64,000 bases of DNA from Actinobacteria bacterium Ga0077560 (GTDB lineage Bacteria; Actinomycetota; Thermoleophilia; Miltoncostaeales; Miltoncostaeaceae), in the NCBI GenBank assembly GCA_001464275.1, contig LNFL01000139.1, forward strand, positions 1 to 64,000. The letters are read 5' to 3'. Under the pieces are notes generated by a model. That model saw only the letters and a list, made by a program, of their open reading frames with translations. It searched no databases and was not told the DNA's origin. Below are positions 27,358 through 34,241 of this stretch, in pieces. The first letter of the stretch is position 1, and the number at the start of each line of letters is the position of its first letter. The position numbers and the translations under genes were made by a program.

Positions 27358-27743
27358 GTCACGTCCTCCTTCACGTTGTCGATGGTCCGGCGGGGAATCG
27401 GCGTCCCCACCCGGTGCAGCTGTGCGCGTGCGGCGAGCGCCGCACCGATCGCGCCGATCACCAGGACGGCGCCCACGATGAGCGCCGCGGCCCAGGCCGG
27501 CAGCACGGTGTCGAGCCCGAGGATGGCGGCGGCGACCAGCGCGCCCAGGCCGCAGAGGGCCAGCAGGAGCGCGATGCCGCCCAGCGCCACGGCCGAGACG
27601 GCCCTGCGGCGCTTCTCGCCCAGCTCGTCGCGGAGGACATCCATCTCGACCCCGGCGAGCTCGGCGGCCTCGGCCCTGAAGCGCCGCAGCAGCTCAGCGA
27701 GTGGCAGGTGCCGGACCGCCCCGTTGATCTCGGCGGTGGTCAC
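27321..27743 (-). CDS. Phage-holin-3_6-like family membrane protein (chromosomal)
   Basis: LLRRFRAEAAELAGVEMDVLRDELGEKRRRAVSAVALGGIALLLALCGLGALVAAAILGL. Confidence 0.75.
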   Translation of the reverse strand: MTTAEINGAVRHLPLAELLRRFRAEAAELAGVEMDVLRDELGEKRRRAVSAVALGGIALLLALCGLGALVAAAILGLDTVLPAWAAALIVGAVLVIGAIGAALAARAQLHRVGTPIPRRTIDNVKEDVTWLTTRARSGLS

Positions 27744-28234
27744 GACGGGCTCCCCGCCGGTCGCACCGCGTCCCCCCGCCCGGCGGCGCCGGACGAGAGG
27801 GCCCCGGACTGCTGGGGATCCATGATCCCCTCACGGCGGCCGTCCCCCTGCGGCGAGCGCGGGGAGTGATCGCCGGCCTTGACGAACCGGGCGGCGGCGA
27901 GGCCCGCCGCGAAGCCCGCCATGGCGACGGCGGCCGGGTGACGCCGCCCGTACCGGGTCGCGTCCTCCATGATCGTCGATCCGTCCGAACATTCGAGGTA
28001 GTCGCTCATCCGCTCCACGCGGGATGCGGCGGCGTCCGCCAGGTCGGCGGCGCGGTCACGGCCGCGGCGGCGCAGTTCCTCCCCCACCGCGCCGGCGTCC
28101 TGCGCCATCCCGCGGGAGGACTCGGCGGCCCGGGTCGACCGGTCGCTGAGCATGTCGGCCATGCGGTCGCGGGCCTGGCGTGCGCCGCCGGACGCCGCCT
28201 CCTTGCCGCGCTGGGTGATCTCGGCTGTCTCCAT
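27740..28234 (-). CDS. Hypothetical amphipathic protein with single hydrophobic segment
   Basis: METAEITQRGKEAASGGARQARDRMADMLSDRSTRAAESSRGMAQDAG; HPAAVAMAGFAAGLAAARFVKA; alternative start 28243. Confidence 0.6.
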   Translation of the reverse strand: METAEITQRGKEAASGGARQARDRMADMLSDRSTRAAESSRGMAQDAGAVGEELRRRGRDRAADLADAAASRVERMSDYLECSDGSTIMEDATRYGRRHPAAVAMAGFAAGLAAARFVKAGDHSPRSPQGDGRREGIMDPQQSGALSSGAAGRGDAVRPAGSPS

Positions 28235-28299
28235 GTGACGCACCCTCCGAAGGTGTGGTCGTGTCGTGCGGGCGGCCGAAACGACGGCCGCGCCGGTTC

Positions 28300-28324
28300 C
28301 TTCCCCCGGTCACGGGGCGGAAAC
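28300..28324 (-). promoter_or_regulatory. SigB/SigF-like box GTTT-N15-GGGAAG
   Basis: Minus strand GTTTCCGCCCCGTGACCGGGGGAAG. Confidence 0.45.
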
Positions 28325-28351
28325 GCGAGCCGCGAACCGGCGACACGGGCC

Positions 28352-28377
28352 GTTTCATCCGCCTCCCCAGCGGGAAC
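28352..28377 (+). promoter_or_regulatory. SigB/SigF-like box GTTT-N16-GGGAAC
   Basis: gtttcatccgcctccccagcgggaac, divergent to the box at 28300-28324. Confidence 0.5.
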
Positions 28378-28443
28378 GCACGCTCGCGTCCGGTGGTTGG
28401 CAGCGGGAGGAGCGATGGCCGTTCAGGGAACCGGAGCCCGGCG

Positions 28444-28920
28444 ATGACGGCCGTCGGAGGCGTCGCGTCCGGCGGCTGGGAGCAGGTCGACCCCGGAGCG
28501 GGAGCGTCCGGTGCGGTGGCCGCCCGGGTGCTGGCCGTGGTGCTGCTCCTCCTGGTGCTGGCCGGCGGCGCCCTGCTCGTGCGCCGGCTCAGCCAGGACC
28601 CCCTGCGCCCCGGGAACGGGCTGATCCCCGCCGGCATCCCCGGGCGCGCCGGCCTGGATGCGGTGCGGGTGACCGTGGGCCCGTGGCCCGAGCCGGTGTG
28701 GCGCCCCACGGCCGACGTGGTCGTGGTGCTGCTGTCCGGTGGCCCCCTGCCGGTGGATGCCGACGGCGAGATCCGGTGGGTCACCGACGGCCAGATGCTG
28801 CACCTGGGGCCGGGATCACGGTGCATGCACCGTGTGCGGCCGCTGCGCACCTCGGGGGTGTGGATGAGCCTGGCCGCACCGGGGGCATCCCCGGTGCGGG
28901 ACACCGCGGTCAGGCCATGA
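28444..28920 (+). CDS. Hypothetical single-pass membrane protein
   Basis: AARVLAVVLLLLVLAGGALLVRRLSQDPLRPG. Confidence 0.6.
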   Translation: MTAVGGVASGGWEQVDPGAGASGAVAARVLAVVLLLLVLAGGALLVRRLSQDPLRPGNGLIPAGIPGRAGLDAVRVTVGPWPEPVWRPTADVVVVLLSGGPLPVDADGEIRWVTDGQMLHLGPGSRCMHRVRPLRTSGVWMSLAAPGASPVRDTAVRP

Positions 28921-30070
28921 GCCCCAGCGCGCTCACGCGGGCCAGGACCCGCCTGCCGCGACCGGCGGCGGGCACGCCCGAGCCGGCGAGGGCGACCGCC
29001 ACGGCCTCGTAGCGGCGGGTCAGCGCCCGGGGGGAGAACCGCGCCGCGACGTGCGCGCGGCAGGTCTGGGGATCGATGCCGTCCAGCAGCGGGACGCAGC
29101 GGGCCAGCTCGTCCACCGTCCGCCGCACGATCCCGGTGGCGCCGTCGCGCACCACCTCCGGCACGGCGCCGCGGCCGGTGGCCAGCACCGGGGTGCCGGT
29201 GGCCATCGCCTCGATCATCACCATCCCGAACGGCTCGTCCCACGCGATCGGGAACACCAGCGCGCGGGCGCCCGCCAGCAGGGGCCACCGGTCGTCCTCG
29301 CCGAGCTCGCCCAGGTACTCGATGCCGTCGCCCAGGAACGGCTCGACGTGCTCGGCGAAGTAGGCGTGCTCGTTCGCCTCGCGGCATTTCGCCGCGATCC
29401 GCAGCGGCATACCCACCGAGCGGGCGAGCATGATCGCCTCGCGCACGCCCTTGTCGGCGCACATGCGCCCCACGAAGGCCAGGTATCCGTCGTGGTCATC
29501 CCGGAATGGCACCCCGCGAACGTCGATGGCGTTGGGACACACCGCCATGAACGGCAGTCCGGGCCCGGTCCTCGCCTGCGACTCGCTCAATGCGACGAGG
29601 CGAAGGCCCGGCATGTTGCGCGCCGCATCCGCCGCCTCGGCGGCCGCGCGCCGGTCGATGGCCCCGTGCACGACGTGCGCGGTGGAAAGCCCCGCCGACA
29701 ACAGCATGCAGGTCGACCGCAGGCTGGAGTGGTCGATCACCGCCTCGCAGTCCGCCAGCGCTTCGACGGCGCCCATCGTGTGGCGCCACTCCTCGTCGGG
29801 CAGGCCGATCTCGGCCGGCAGCTCGTCCAGCGGCGACTCCACGCGCACGCCCGGGACGGACGATCCGGGGGCCGCGACCAGGGTGACGTCGTGTCCGCGA
29901 GCGGCGAGGCCCTCGGCGATGAGGGCCACCACACGCTCGGTGCCCCCGTACGCGGGCGGCGGGGTGGGCACCCAGGGCGGCGCCACGAGGCCGATGCGCA
30001 GTGGCCGAGCGACCTGTCCGGTGTCCGTGACCCGCTCGTGGTTCCCGTTCCGGCGTCGACCGAAGATCAT
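28910..30070 (-). CDS. Family 4 glycosyltransferase
   Basis: LRIGLVAPPWVPTPPPAYGGTERVVALIAEGLAARGHDVTLVA, AFVGRMCADKGVREAIMLA, EPFGMVMIEAMATGTPVLATGRGAVPEVV. Confidence 0.92.
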   Translation of the reverse strand: MIFGRRRNGNHERVTDTGQVARPLRIGLVAPPWVPTPPPAYGGTERVVALIAEGLAARGHDVTLVAAPGSSVPGVRVESPLDELPAEIGLPDEEWRHTMGAVEALADCEAVIDHSSLRSTCMLLSAGLSTAHVVHGAIDRRAAAEAADAARNMPGLRLVALSESQARTGPGLPFMAVCPNAIDVRGVPFRDDHDGYLAFVGRMCADKGVREAIMLARSVGMPLRIAAKCREANEHAYFAEHVEPFLGDGIEYLGELGEDDRWPLLAGARALVFPIAWDEPFGMVMIEAMATGTPVLATGRGAVPEVVRDGATGIVRRTVDELARCVPLLDGIDPQTCRAHVAARFSPRALTRRYEAVAVALAGSGVPAAGRGRRVLARVSALGLMA

Positions 30071-30117
30071 GCGCGCTCCTCCTGTGGGTCCGGGGTGGTT
30101 CCCCCAATGCGGGCCGG

Positions 30118-30687
30118 TCAACCCACGTGCGTTCCCACGGGCCCGCCCAGACGCAGCGCCAGGGCGACCGCCTCGCACAGATCCGCGGCCACCGCCGGCG
30201 CGGCGCGGACCTCCTCGCGGCGGGTGACGGCGGTGGGCACCAGCACCGCCCGGGCGCCCGCCGCACGGGCCGCCTCCACGTCGGCGCCGATGTCCCCGAT
30301 CACCACGCACTCGGCGGGATCGACGCCCAGCAGCCCGGCGGCATGCAGGACCAGGCCGGGCCGCGGCTTGCGGCAGCGGCATCCTGCATCCGGGCCGTGG
30401 GGGCACACGCACCATGGCCCGAGGGGGCCCAGGATCTCCTCGACCCGGCGATTCACGGCGTCCACCTGCGCATGGGTGACGAGCCCTCGCGCCACCCCGC
30501 TCTGGTTGCTCACCACCGCCGTCCGCAGACCCGCCGCGCGCACCGCCCGCAGCGCCGCGGCGGCTCCCGGTATGGCCCGCACCAGCGCGGGGTCACCGTT
30601 GTACGGGACGTCCTCGATCAGCGTCCCGTCCCGGTCGAAGAGCACCGCCCGTACCCGTGTTCCGCCCGCTGCACCCGTTGGTCGCAT
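30118..30687 (-). CDS. gmhB: HAD-family heptose 1,7-bisphosphate phosphatase
   Basis: VRAVLFDRDGTLIEDVPYNGDP, VVSNQSGVARG, CVCPHGPDAGCRCRKPRPGL, VVIGDIGADVEAARAAGA. Confidence 0.87.
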   Translation of the reverse strand: MRPTGAAGGTRVRAVLFDRDGTLIEDVPYNGDPALVRAIPGAAAALRAVRAAGLRTAVVSNQSGVARGLVTHAQVDAVNRRVEEILGPLGPWCVCPHGPDAGCRCRKPRPGLVLHAAGLLGVDPAECVVIGDIGADVEAARAAGARAVLVPTAVTRREEVRAAPAVAADLCEAVALALRLGGPVGTHVG

Positions 30688-30701
30688 CGCTACCTCGTGA
30701 G

Positions 30702-30726
30702 GTTTCCTGCCGTCCGCCGGGGGTAC
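30702..30726 (+). promoter_or_regulatory. SigB/SigF-like box GTTT-N15-GGGTAC upstream of the SigB-type sigma gene
   Basis: gtttcctgccgtccgccgggggtac. Confidence 0.55.
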
Positions 30727-30736
30727 GGCGGCTCGC

Positions 30737-31471
30737 GTGACGATGATCTCCAGCGGCATGCGAACCGAAACACGTGCTCCGGTGACCTCCCGGGAGCGGG
30801 AGGAGCTCATCGTCGAGCACCTGCCCCTGGTGCGGGCCCTCGCCCGCCGGTACGCCAACCGCGGGGAGCCGCTCGACGACCTGGAGCAGGCCGGGACGAT
30901 CGGCCTCATCAAGGCGGTCGACCGCTTCGATCCCGCCAAGGGCACCGACTTCCGGTCGTTCGCCACGCCCACCATCCTCGGCGAGATCCGGCGGCACTTC
31001 CGCGATCGCACCTGGGCGGTGCGGGTGGCCCGCGGGCTCAAGGACGACTACTCCAAGGTGGTCACCACCTCCAGCGCGCTCACGTCCCGTTTGGGACGGA
31101 CGCCCAGCGTGGCGGAGATCGCGCAGGAGGCGGACCTGTCGGAGGAGGACGTCCTGGACGCCATCGCCGCCCACACCGCCTACCGGCCCCGGTCGCTGTC
31201 GCACCCGCCGCCGAGCCGCGAGGACGAGGCTCCCTTCGAGATCCCCGTGGAGGAGGACGGCTACGCCACCGCGGAGGGACGCCACACCCTGCAGAAGGGC
31301 CTCGCCTGCCTGCCGGCCCGCGAGCGCGTGATCCTGCACCTGCGCTTCGAGCGCGGGCTCATCCAGTCGGAGATCGCCGAGATCATCGGCATCTCACAGA
31401 TGCACGTCTCCCGCCTCATCTCACGAAGCCTCGAAACGTTGCGGCGCGTGGCCGAGGACGGAGCTCCGTGA
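30737..31471 (+). CDS. SigB/SigF/SigG-family RNA polymerase sigma factor
   Basis: HLPLVRALARRYANRGEPLDDLEQAGTIGLIKAVDRFDPAKGTDFRSFATPTILGEIRRHFRD; ERVILHLRFERGLIQSEIAEIIGISQMHVSRLISRSLETLR. Confidence 0.95.
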   Translation: MTMISSGMRTETRAPVTSREREELIVEHLPLVRALARRYANRGEPLDDLEQAGTIGLIKAVDRFDPAKGTDFRSFATPTILGEIRRHFRDRTWAVRVARGLKDDYSKVVTTSSALTSRLGRTPSVAEIAQEADLSEEDVLDAIAAHTAYRPRSLSHPPPSREDEAPFEIPVEEDGYATAEGRHTLQKGLACLPARERVILHLRFERGLIQSEIAEIIGISQMHVSRLISRSLETLRRVAEDGAP

Positions 31472-31893
31472 CCGGACGGGTGACGGCGCGTCCCGCGACG
31501 ACACCCGTCGACATGGTGCTCCCCGCGGAGGCCGCGAGCCTGGCCCCCATCCGGCGGGCCGTCTCGGCCCTCGCGGCCGCGCTGGGCCTCTCCGCCGAGC
31601 GGGTGGAGGACGTGCGGGTCGCACTCACCGAGGCGTGCGCCAACGTGGTGGTGCACGCGTACGGCGGCCTGCCGGGAATCATCCGGGTGCGGGCCGCCGC
31701 GGAGGACGGGTTCCTGCGCGTCACGGTCCGTGACGAGGGCCGGGGCCTGGTTCCCCGCCTGCGGGCCACCAGCCCTGGCCTGCGGCTGGGGTTGCAGATG
31801 ATCGCGGCCCTGGCCGACGAGGTGCGCTTCCTCGCCGAGGACGGCGGGGGAACGTCCGTCCACATGGCCTTCGCGATGCCGGCCCCCGCCTAG
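31468..31893 (+). CDS. RsbW-like anti-sigma factor kinase (HATPase)
   Basis: GTG start overlapping preceding TGA; VEDVRVALTEACANVVVHAYG, VTVRDEGRGL. Confidence 0.9.
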   Translation: MTGRVTARPATTPVDMVLPAEAASLAPIRRAVSALAAALGLSAERVEDVRVALTEACANVVVHAYGGLPGIIRVRAAAEDGFLRVTVRDEGRGLVPRLRATSPGLRLGLQMIAALADEVRFLAEDGGGTSVHMAFAMPAPA

Positions 31894-31917
31894 CCCGCAC
31901 GCGGGGCCGAGCGGATC

Positions 31918-31953
31918 ACGTGGTGGCCCCGGACCGTTCCGGGGCCACCACGT
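31918..31953. terminator. 16-bp perfect inverted repeat between convergent genes
   Basis: acgtggtggccccgga-ccgt-tccggggccaccacgt. Confidence 0.7.
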
Positions 31954-31959
31954 CCGCGA

Positions 31960-32766
31960 TCAGATGCGGTCGTCGCGCTCGCGGCGACGGATCTCGTCGT
32001 CCTCGAGCGCCTCGCGGGTCTCCGGCGTGGGGCCGTCGGTGACGTCCCGGTGCAGCCCGGAACGGCCCAGGTCCTCGCCCTCGGTGGCCCGCAGCGCGCC
32101 GCGGGTCTCCGGCGTGGGCCCCTCGGTGACGTCGTGGACCTCGGCGTCGTGGCCGTACCGCCCCGGCAGGTCCGGGTCGGTGTCCAGGCGGCCCTGAGCC
32201 GGCATGGGGTCGGTGATCTGCTCCCCCTCGCCGGGGTGCCCGGCCACCAGCGGCGCGCTGCGCTCCGTCGTGCCGGTGGTGCCCTCCGTCATCCCGGTGG
32301 TGCCGGTGGTCGAACCGCCGTGCACCTCTCCCTCCCAGCCGCCGGTGGGCGCGCCGCGCGTCTCGATCATCTCGCGGAACCGCTCCAGGTCGTTCTTGGC
32401 GCGCCGACCGGCGAGCCCGAGCCAGTCGCCCACCTTCTCGACCGCGCCCTCGGGCTCGTGGTCGAGCTGGAGGTGGATCTTGGTGCGGTCCCCGGCCACC
32501 GGCTCGAAATGCACGACGCCGGCGTTGCGGTACCCGCCCGTCGCCCGCCATGCGATGAGGCGCTCCGGGACCTGCTCGGTGATCTCGGCGTCCCACTCCT
32601 TGGTGTCGCCGGCCACGTTCGCCCGCCAGTGCAGGTGGGTGTCGTCGAGCTGGCGCACCTCCTCCACGCCCTCCATGAAGCGCGGGAACTCCTCGAACTG
32701 GGTCCACTGGTCGTACGCGGTCCGCACAGGGACCGCGACCTCGATGGTCTCTTCGATCGTCGACAT
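31960..32766 (-). CDS. SRPBCC/cyclase-dehydrase family protein with repetitive acidic tail
   Basis: VAVPVRTAYDQWTQFEEFPRFMEGVEEVRQLDDTHLHWRANVAGDTKEWDAEITEQVPERLIAW. Confidence 0.85.
   Translation of the reverse strand: MSTIEETIEVAVPVRTAYDQWTQFEEFPRFMEGVEEVRQLDDTHLHWRANVAGDTKEWDAEITEQVPERLIAWRATGGYRNAGVVHFEPVAGDRTKIHLQLDHEPEGAVEKVGDWLGLAGRRAKNDLERFREMIETRGAPTGGWEGEVHGGSTTGTTGMTEGTTGTTERSAPLVAGHPGEGEQITDPMPAQGRLDTDPDLPGRYGHDAEVHDVTEGPTPETRGALRATEGEDLGRSGLHRDVTDGPTPETREALEDDEIRRRERDDRI
32014..32133 (-). repeat. Two near-identical 33-nt units 87 nt apart encoding DVT(D/E)GPTPETR
   Basis: gcgggtctccggcgtggggccgtcggtgacgtc (32014-32046) and gcgggtctccggcgtgggcccctcggtgacgtc (32101-32133). Confidence 0.85.
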
Positions 32767-32801
32767 GCCGTACCTCCGAGTCGTGTGTGGAGGTCCGTGG
32801 T

Positions 32802-32826
32802 GTTCCCCGCGGCGGTGGCGGTAAAC
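32802..32826 (-). promoter_or_regulatory. SigB/SigF-like box GTTT-N15-GGGAAC
   Basis: Minus strand GTTTACCGCCACCGCCGCGGGGAAC, 35 nt upstream of SRPBCC start. Confidence 0.55.
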
Positions 32827-32855
32827 GACCGCCACCGCCACCATGCCGCACGACG

Positions 32856-33434
32856 TCAGCCGGCCGCCGGGTACCCGGACCCGGCCAGCAGCCGGGCCAG
32901 ATGCGCGGCGTTCACCGCCGCGGTCCGGGTGGTGCCCGCGGTGGTCTCCGGCGTCTGCGGGAGGTCCCGGTAGTCGACGCGGCCCATGGCCTCACCGACC
33001 CAGTACGTCACCCCGGACGCCGGGGCCTGGTACAGCTCCGCGCTGGTGTGGTGCGCCCCGTCCTCGTTGCCCACGACCGCGACGATGGCCACGCGCCCGT
33101 AGGAGACCATGCGCCCGGCGTCGTCGGTCTCGGCCAGGAAGGCGTCCATCCGCTCGAGCACACGCTTGCAGACGCTCGACGGCTGCCCCATCCAGATCGG
33201 CGTGCCCAGGACGAGGATGTCCGCGTCCAGCACCGCTCGCCGCAGCTCCGGCCACTCGTCGCCGTCGCCCAGGTCGGACTCCACCCCAGGTGGCACGTGA
33301 TGGTCCGCGACGCGGCGCATCTGCCCCTCTACCCCCAGCCCGCGCAGCTCGTCCAGCACCTGCGTGAGCAGCAGCTCACAGCTCGAGGGCGCCGGCGACG
33401 CCTTCAGCGTGCAATTCAGCGCGAGGGCCCTCAT
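32856..33434 (-). CDS. Flavodoxin/NADPH-dependent FMN reductase-like protein
   Basis: MRALALNCTLKASPAPSSCELLLTQVLDELR, DADILVLGTPIWMGQPSSVCKRVLERMD. Confidence 0.85.
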   Translation of the reverse strand: MRALALNCTLKASPAPSSCELLLTQVLDELRGLGVEGQMRRVADHHVPPGVESDLGDGDEWPELRRAVLDADILVLGTPIWMGQPSSVCKRVLERMDAFLAETDDAGRMVSYGRVAIVAVVGNEDGAHHTSAELYQAPASGVTYWVGEAMGRVDYRDLPQTPETTAGTTRTAAVNAAHLARLLAGSGYPAAG

Positions 33435-33494
33435 CGGCTCGTCCCCGTCGCGGCGGTCATCCGCATCCCTACCTCCATGGTCGATGGCATGCGG

Positions 33495-33520
33495 TTTCCC
33501 GGGGCGTCCCCCGCCGAAAC
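33495..33520 (-). promoter_or_regulatory. SigB/SigF-like box GTTT-N16-GGGAAA
   Basis: Minus strand GTTTCGGCGGGGGACGCCCCGGGAAA. Confidence 0.5.
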
Positions 33521-33568
33521 CGGGCTCCGCACGGCGGCGGGTTCGCGACGGGCCGGGGACGGGTCCGG

Positions 33569-33594
33569 GTTTCCCGCGGCGGGTGGACGGGCAC
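33569..33594 (+). promoter_or_regulatory. SigB/SigF-like box GTTT-N16-GGGCAC
   Basis: gtttcccgcggcgggtggacgggcac upstream of DUF378/membrane/GT9 genes. Confidence 0.35.
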
Positions 33595-33639
33595 ACGTCC
33601 GCATTCCGGTTGACCCCCAAACGAAGGCGAGACCTTCCA

Positions 33640-33864
33640 TGAAATACCTGGACCCCCTCACGCTGCTGCTCATCGTGGTCGGCGGCATCAACTGGGGCCT
33701 CGTGGGCCTCGCGGAGTTCGAGCGGCCTCGACTTCGGCGACACCAACGTGGCCTCGCGGATCATCTACGTGCTGGTCGGCATCGCGGCCATCTACTGGCT
33801 GGTGCGGCTGCCCACGATGTTCACCAGCCGTTCCACGCACCACCGCGAGGAGTCCCTCGCGTAA
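33640..33864 (+). pseudogene. DUF378-like small membrane protein, reading frame broken near 33718-33732
   Basis: MKYLDPLTLLLIVVGGINWGLVGLAEF in one frame, GLDFGDTNVASRIIYVLVGIAAIYWLVRLPTMFTSRSTHHREESLA* in another. Confidence 0.8.
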
Positions 33865-33875
33865 GGAGGCGGACC

Positions 33876-34241
33876 ATGGCGACGCCATATCGTGACGAGC
33901 CGGCTCAGCCGAAGGTGGAGGAGACCCGCGAGGAGGTGCTCGAACGGGTCGAGGGCGAACAGGCGGACGCCCTGGCGCGCAGCGGCCAGGACCTCGACCG
34001 CGACCCCAGCACGCGCCGCGGGTTCACCTGGCTGCTGCTGGGGGTGCTGGCCGCGGGCGCGATCGTGGGGTACGTCGTCACCTTCGTGGTGGTGGGCGTG
34101 ATCCGCGGCTGGGAGCAGGGGTTCCACGCCGGGTTCGCCGGCGCACTGGTGCTCGCCGTGATCGCCGCGCTGCTGCTCGCCGAGGGCGAGGATGGACGCA
34201 TCGCCCGCTGGGTCGACGCGCGCACGGGCCCCGGCCGGTGA
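33876..34241 (+). CDS. Small two-TM membrane protein
   Basis: aaggagg Shine-Dalgarno; GFTWLLLGVLAAGAIVGYVVTFVVVGVIRGW. Confidence 0.65.
   Translation: MATPYRDEPAQPKVEETREEVLERVEGEQADALARSGQDLDRDPSTRRGFTWLLLGVLAAGAIVGYVVTFVVVGVIRGWEQGFHAGFAGALVLAVIAALLLAEGEDGRIARWVDARTGPGR

Noticed and set aside
27321-27743. Prophage remnant suggested by holin-like family
   Set aside because: This family is common as chromosomal stress/membrane proteins. No terminase, capsid, integrase or lysin is in the window, and it sits in an operon with DUF3618-like genes.
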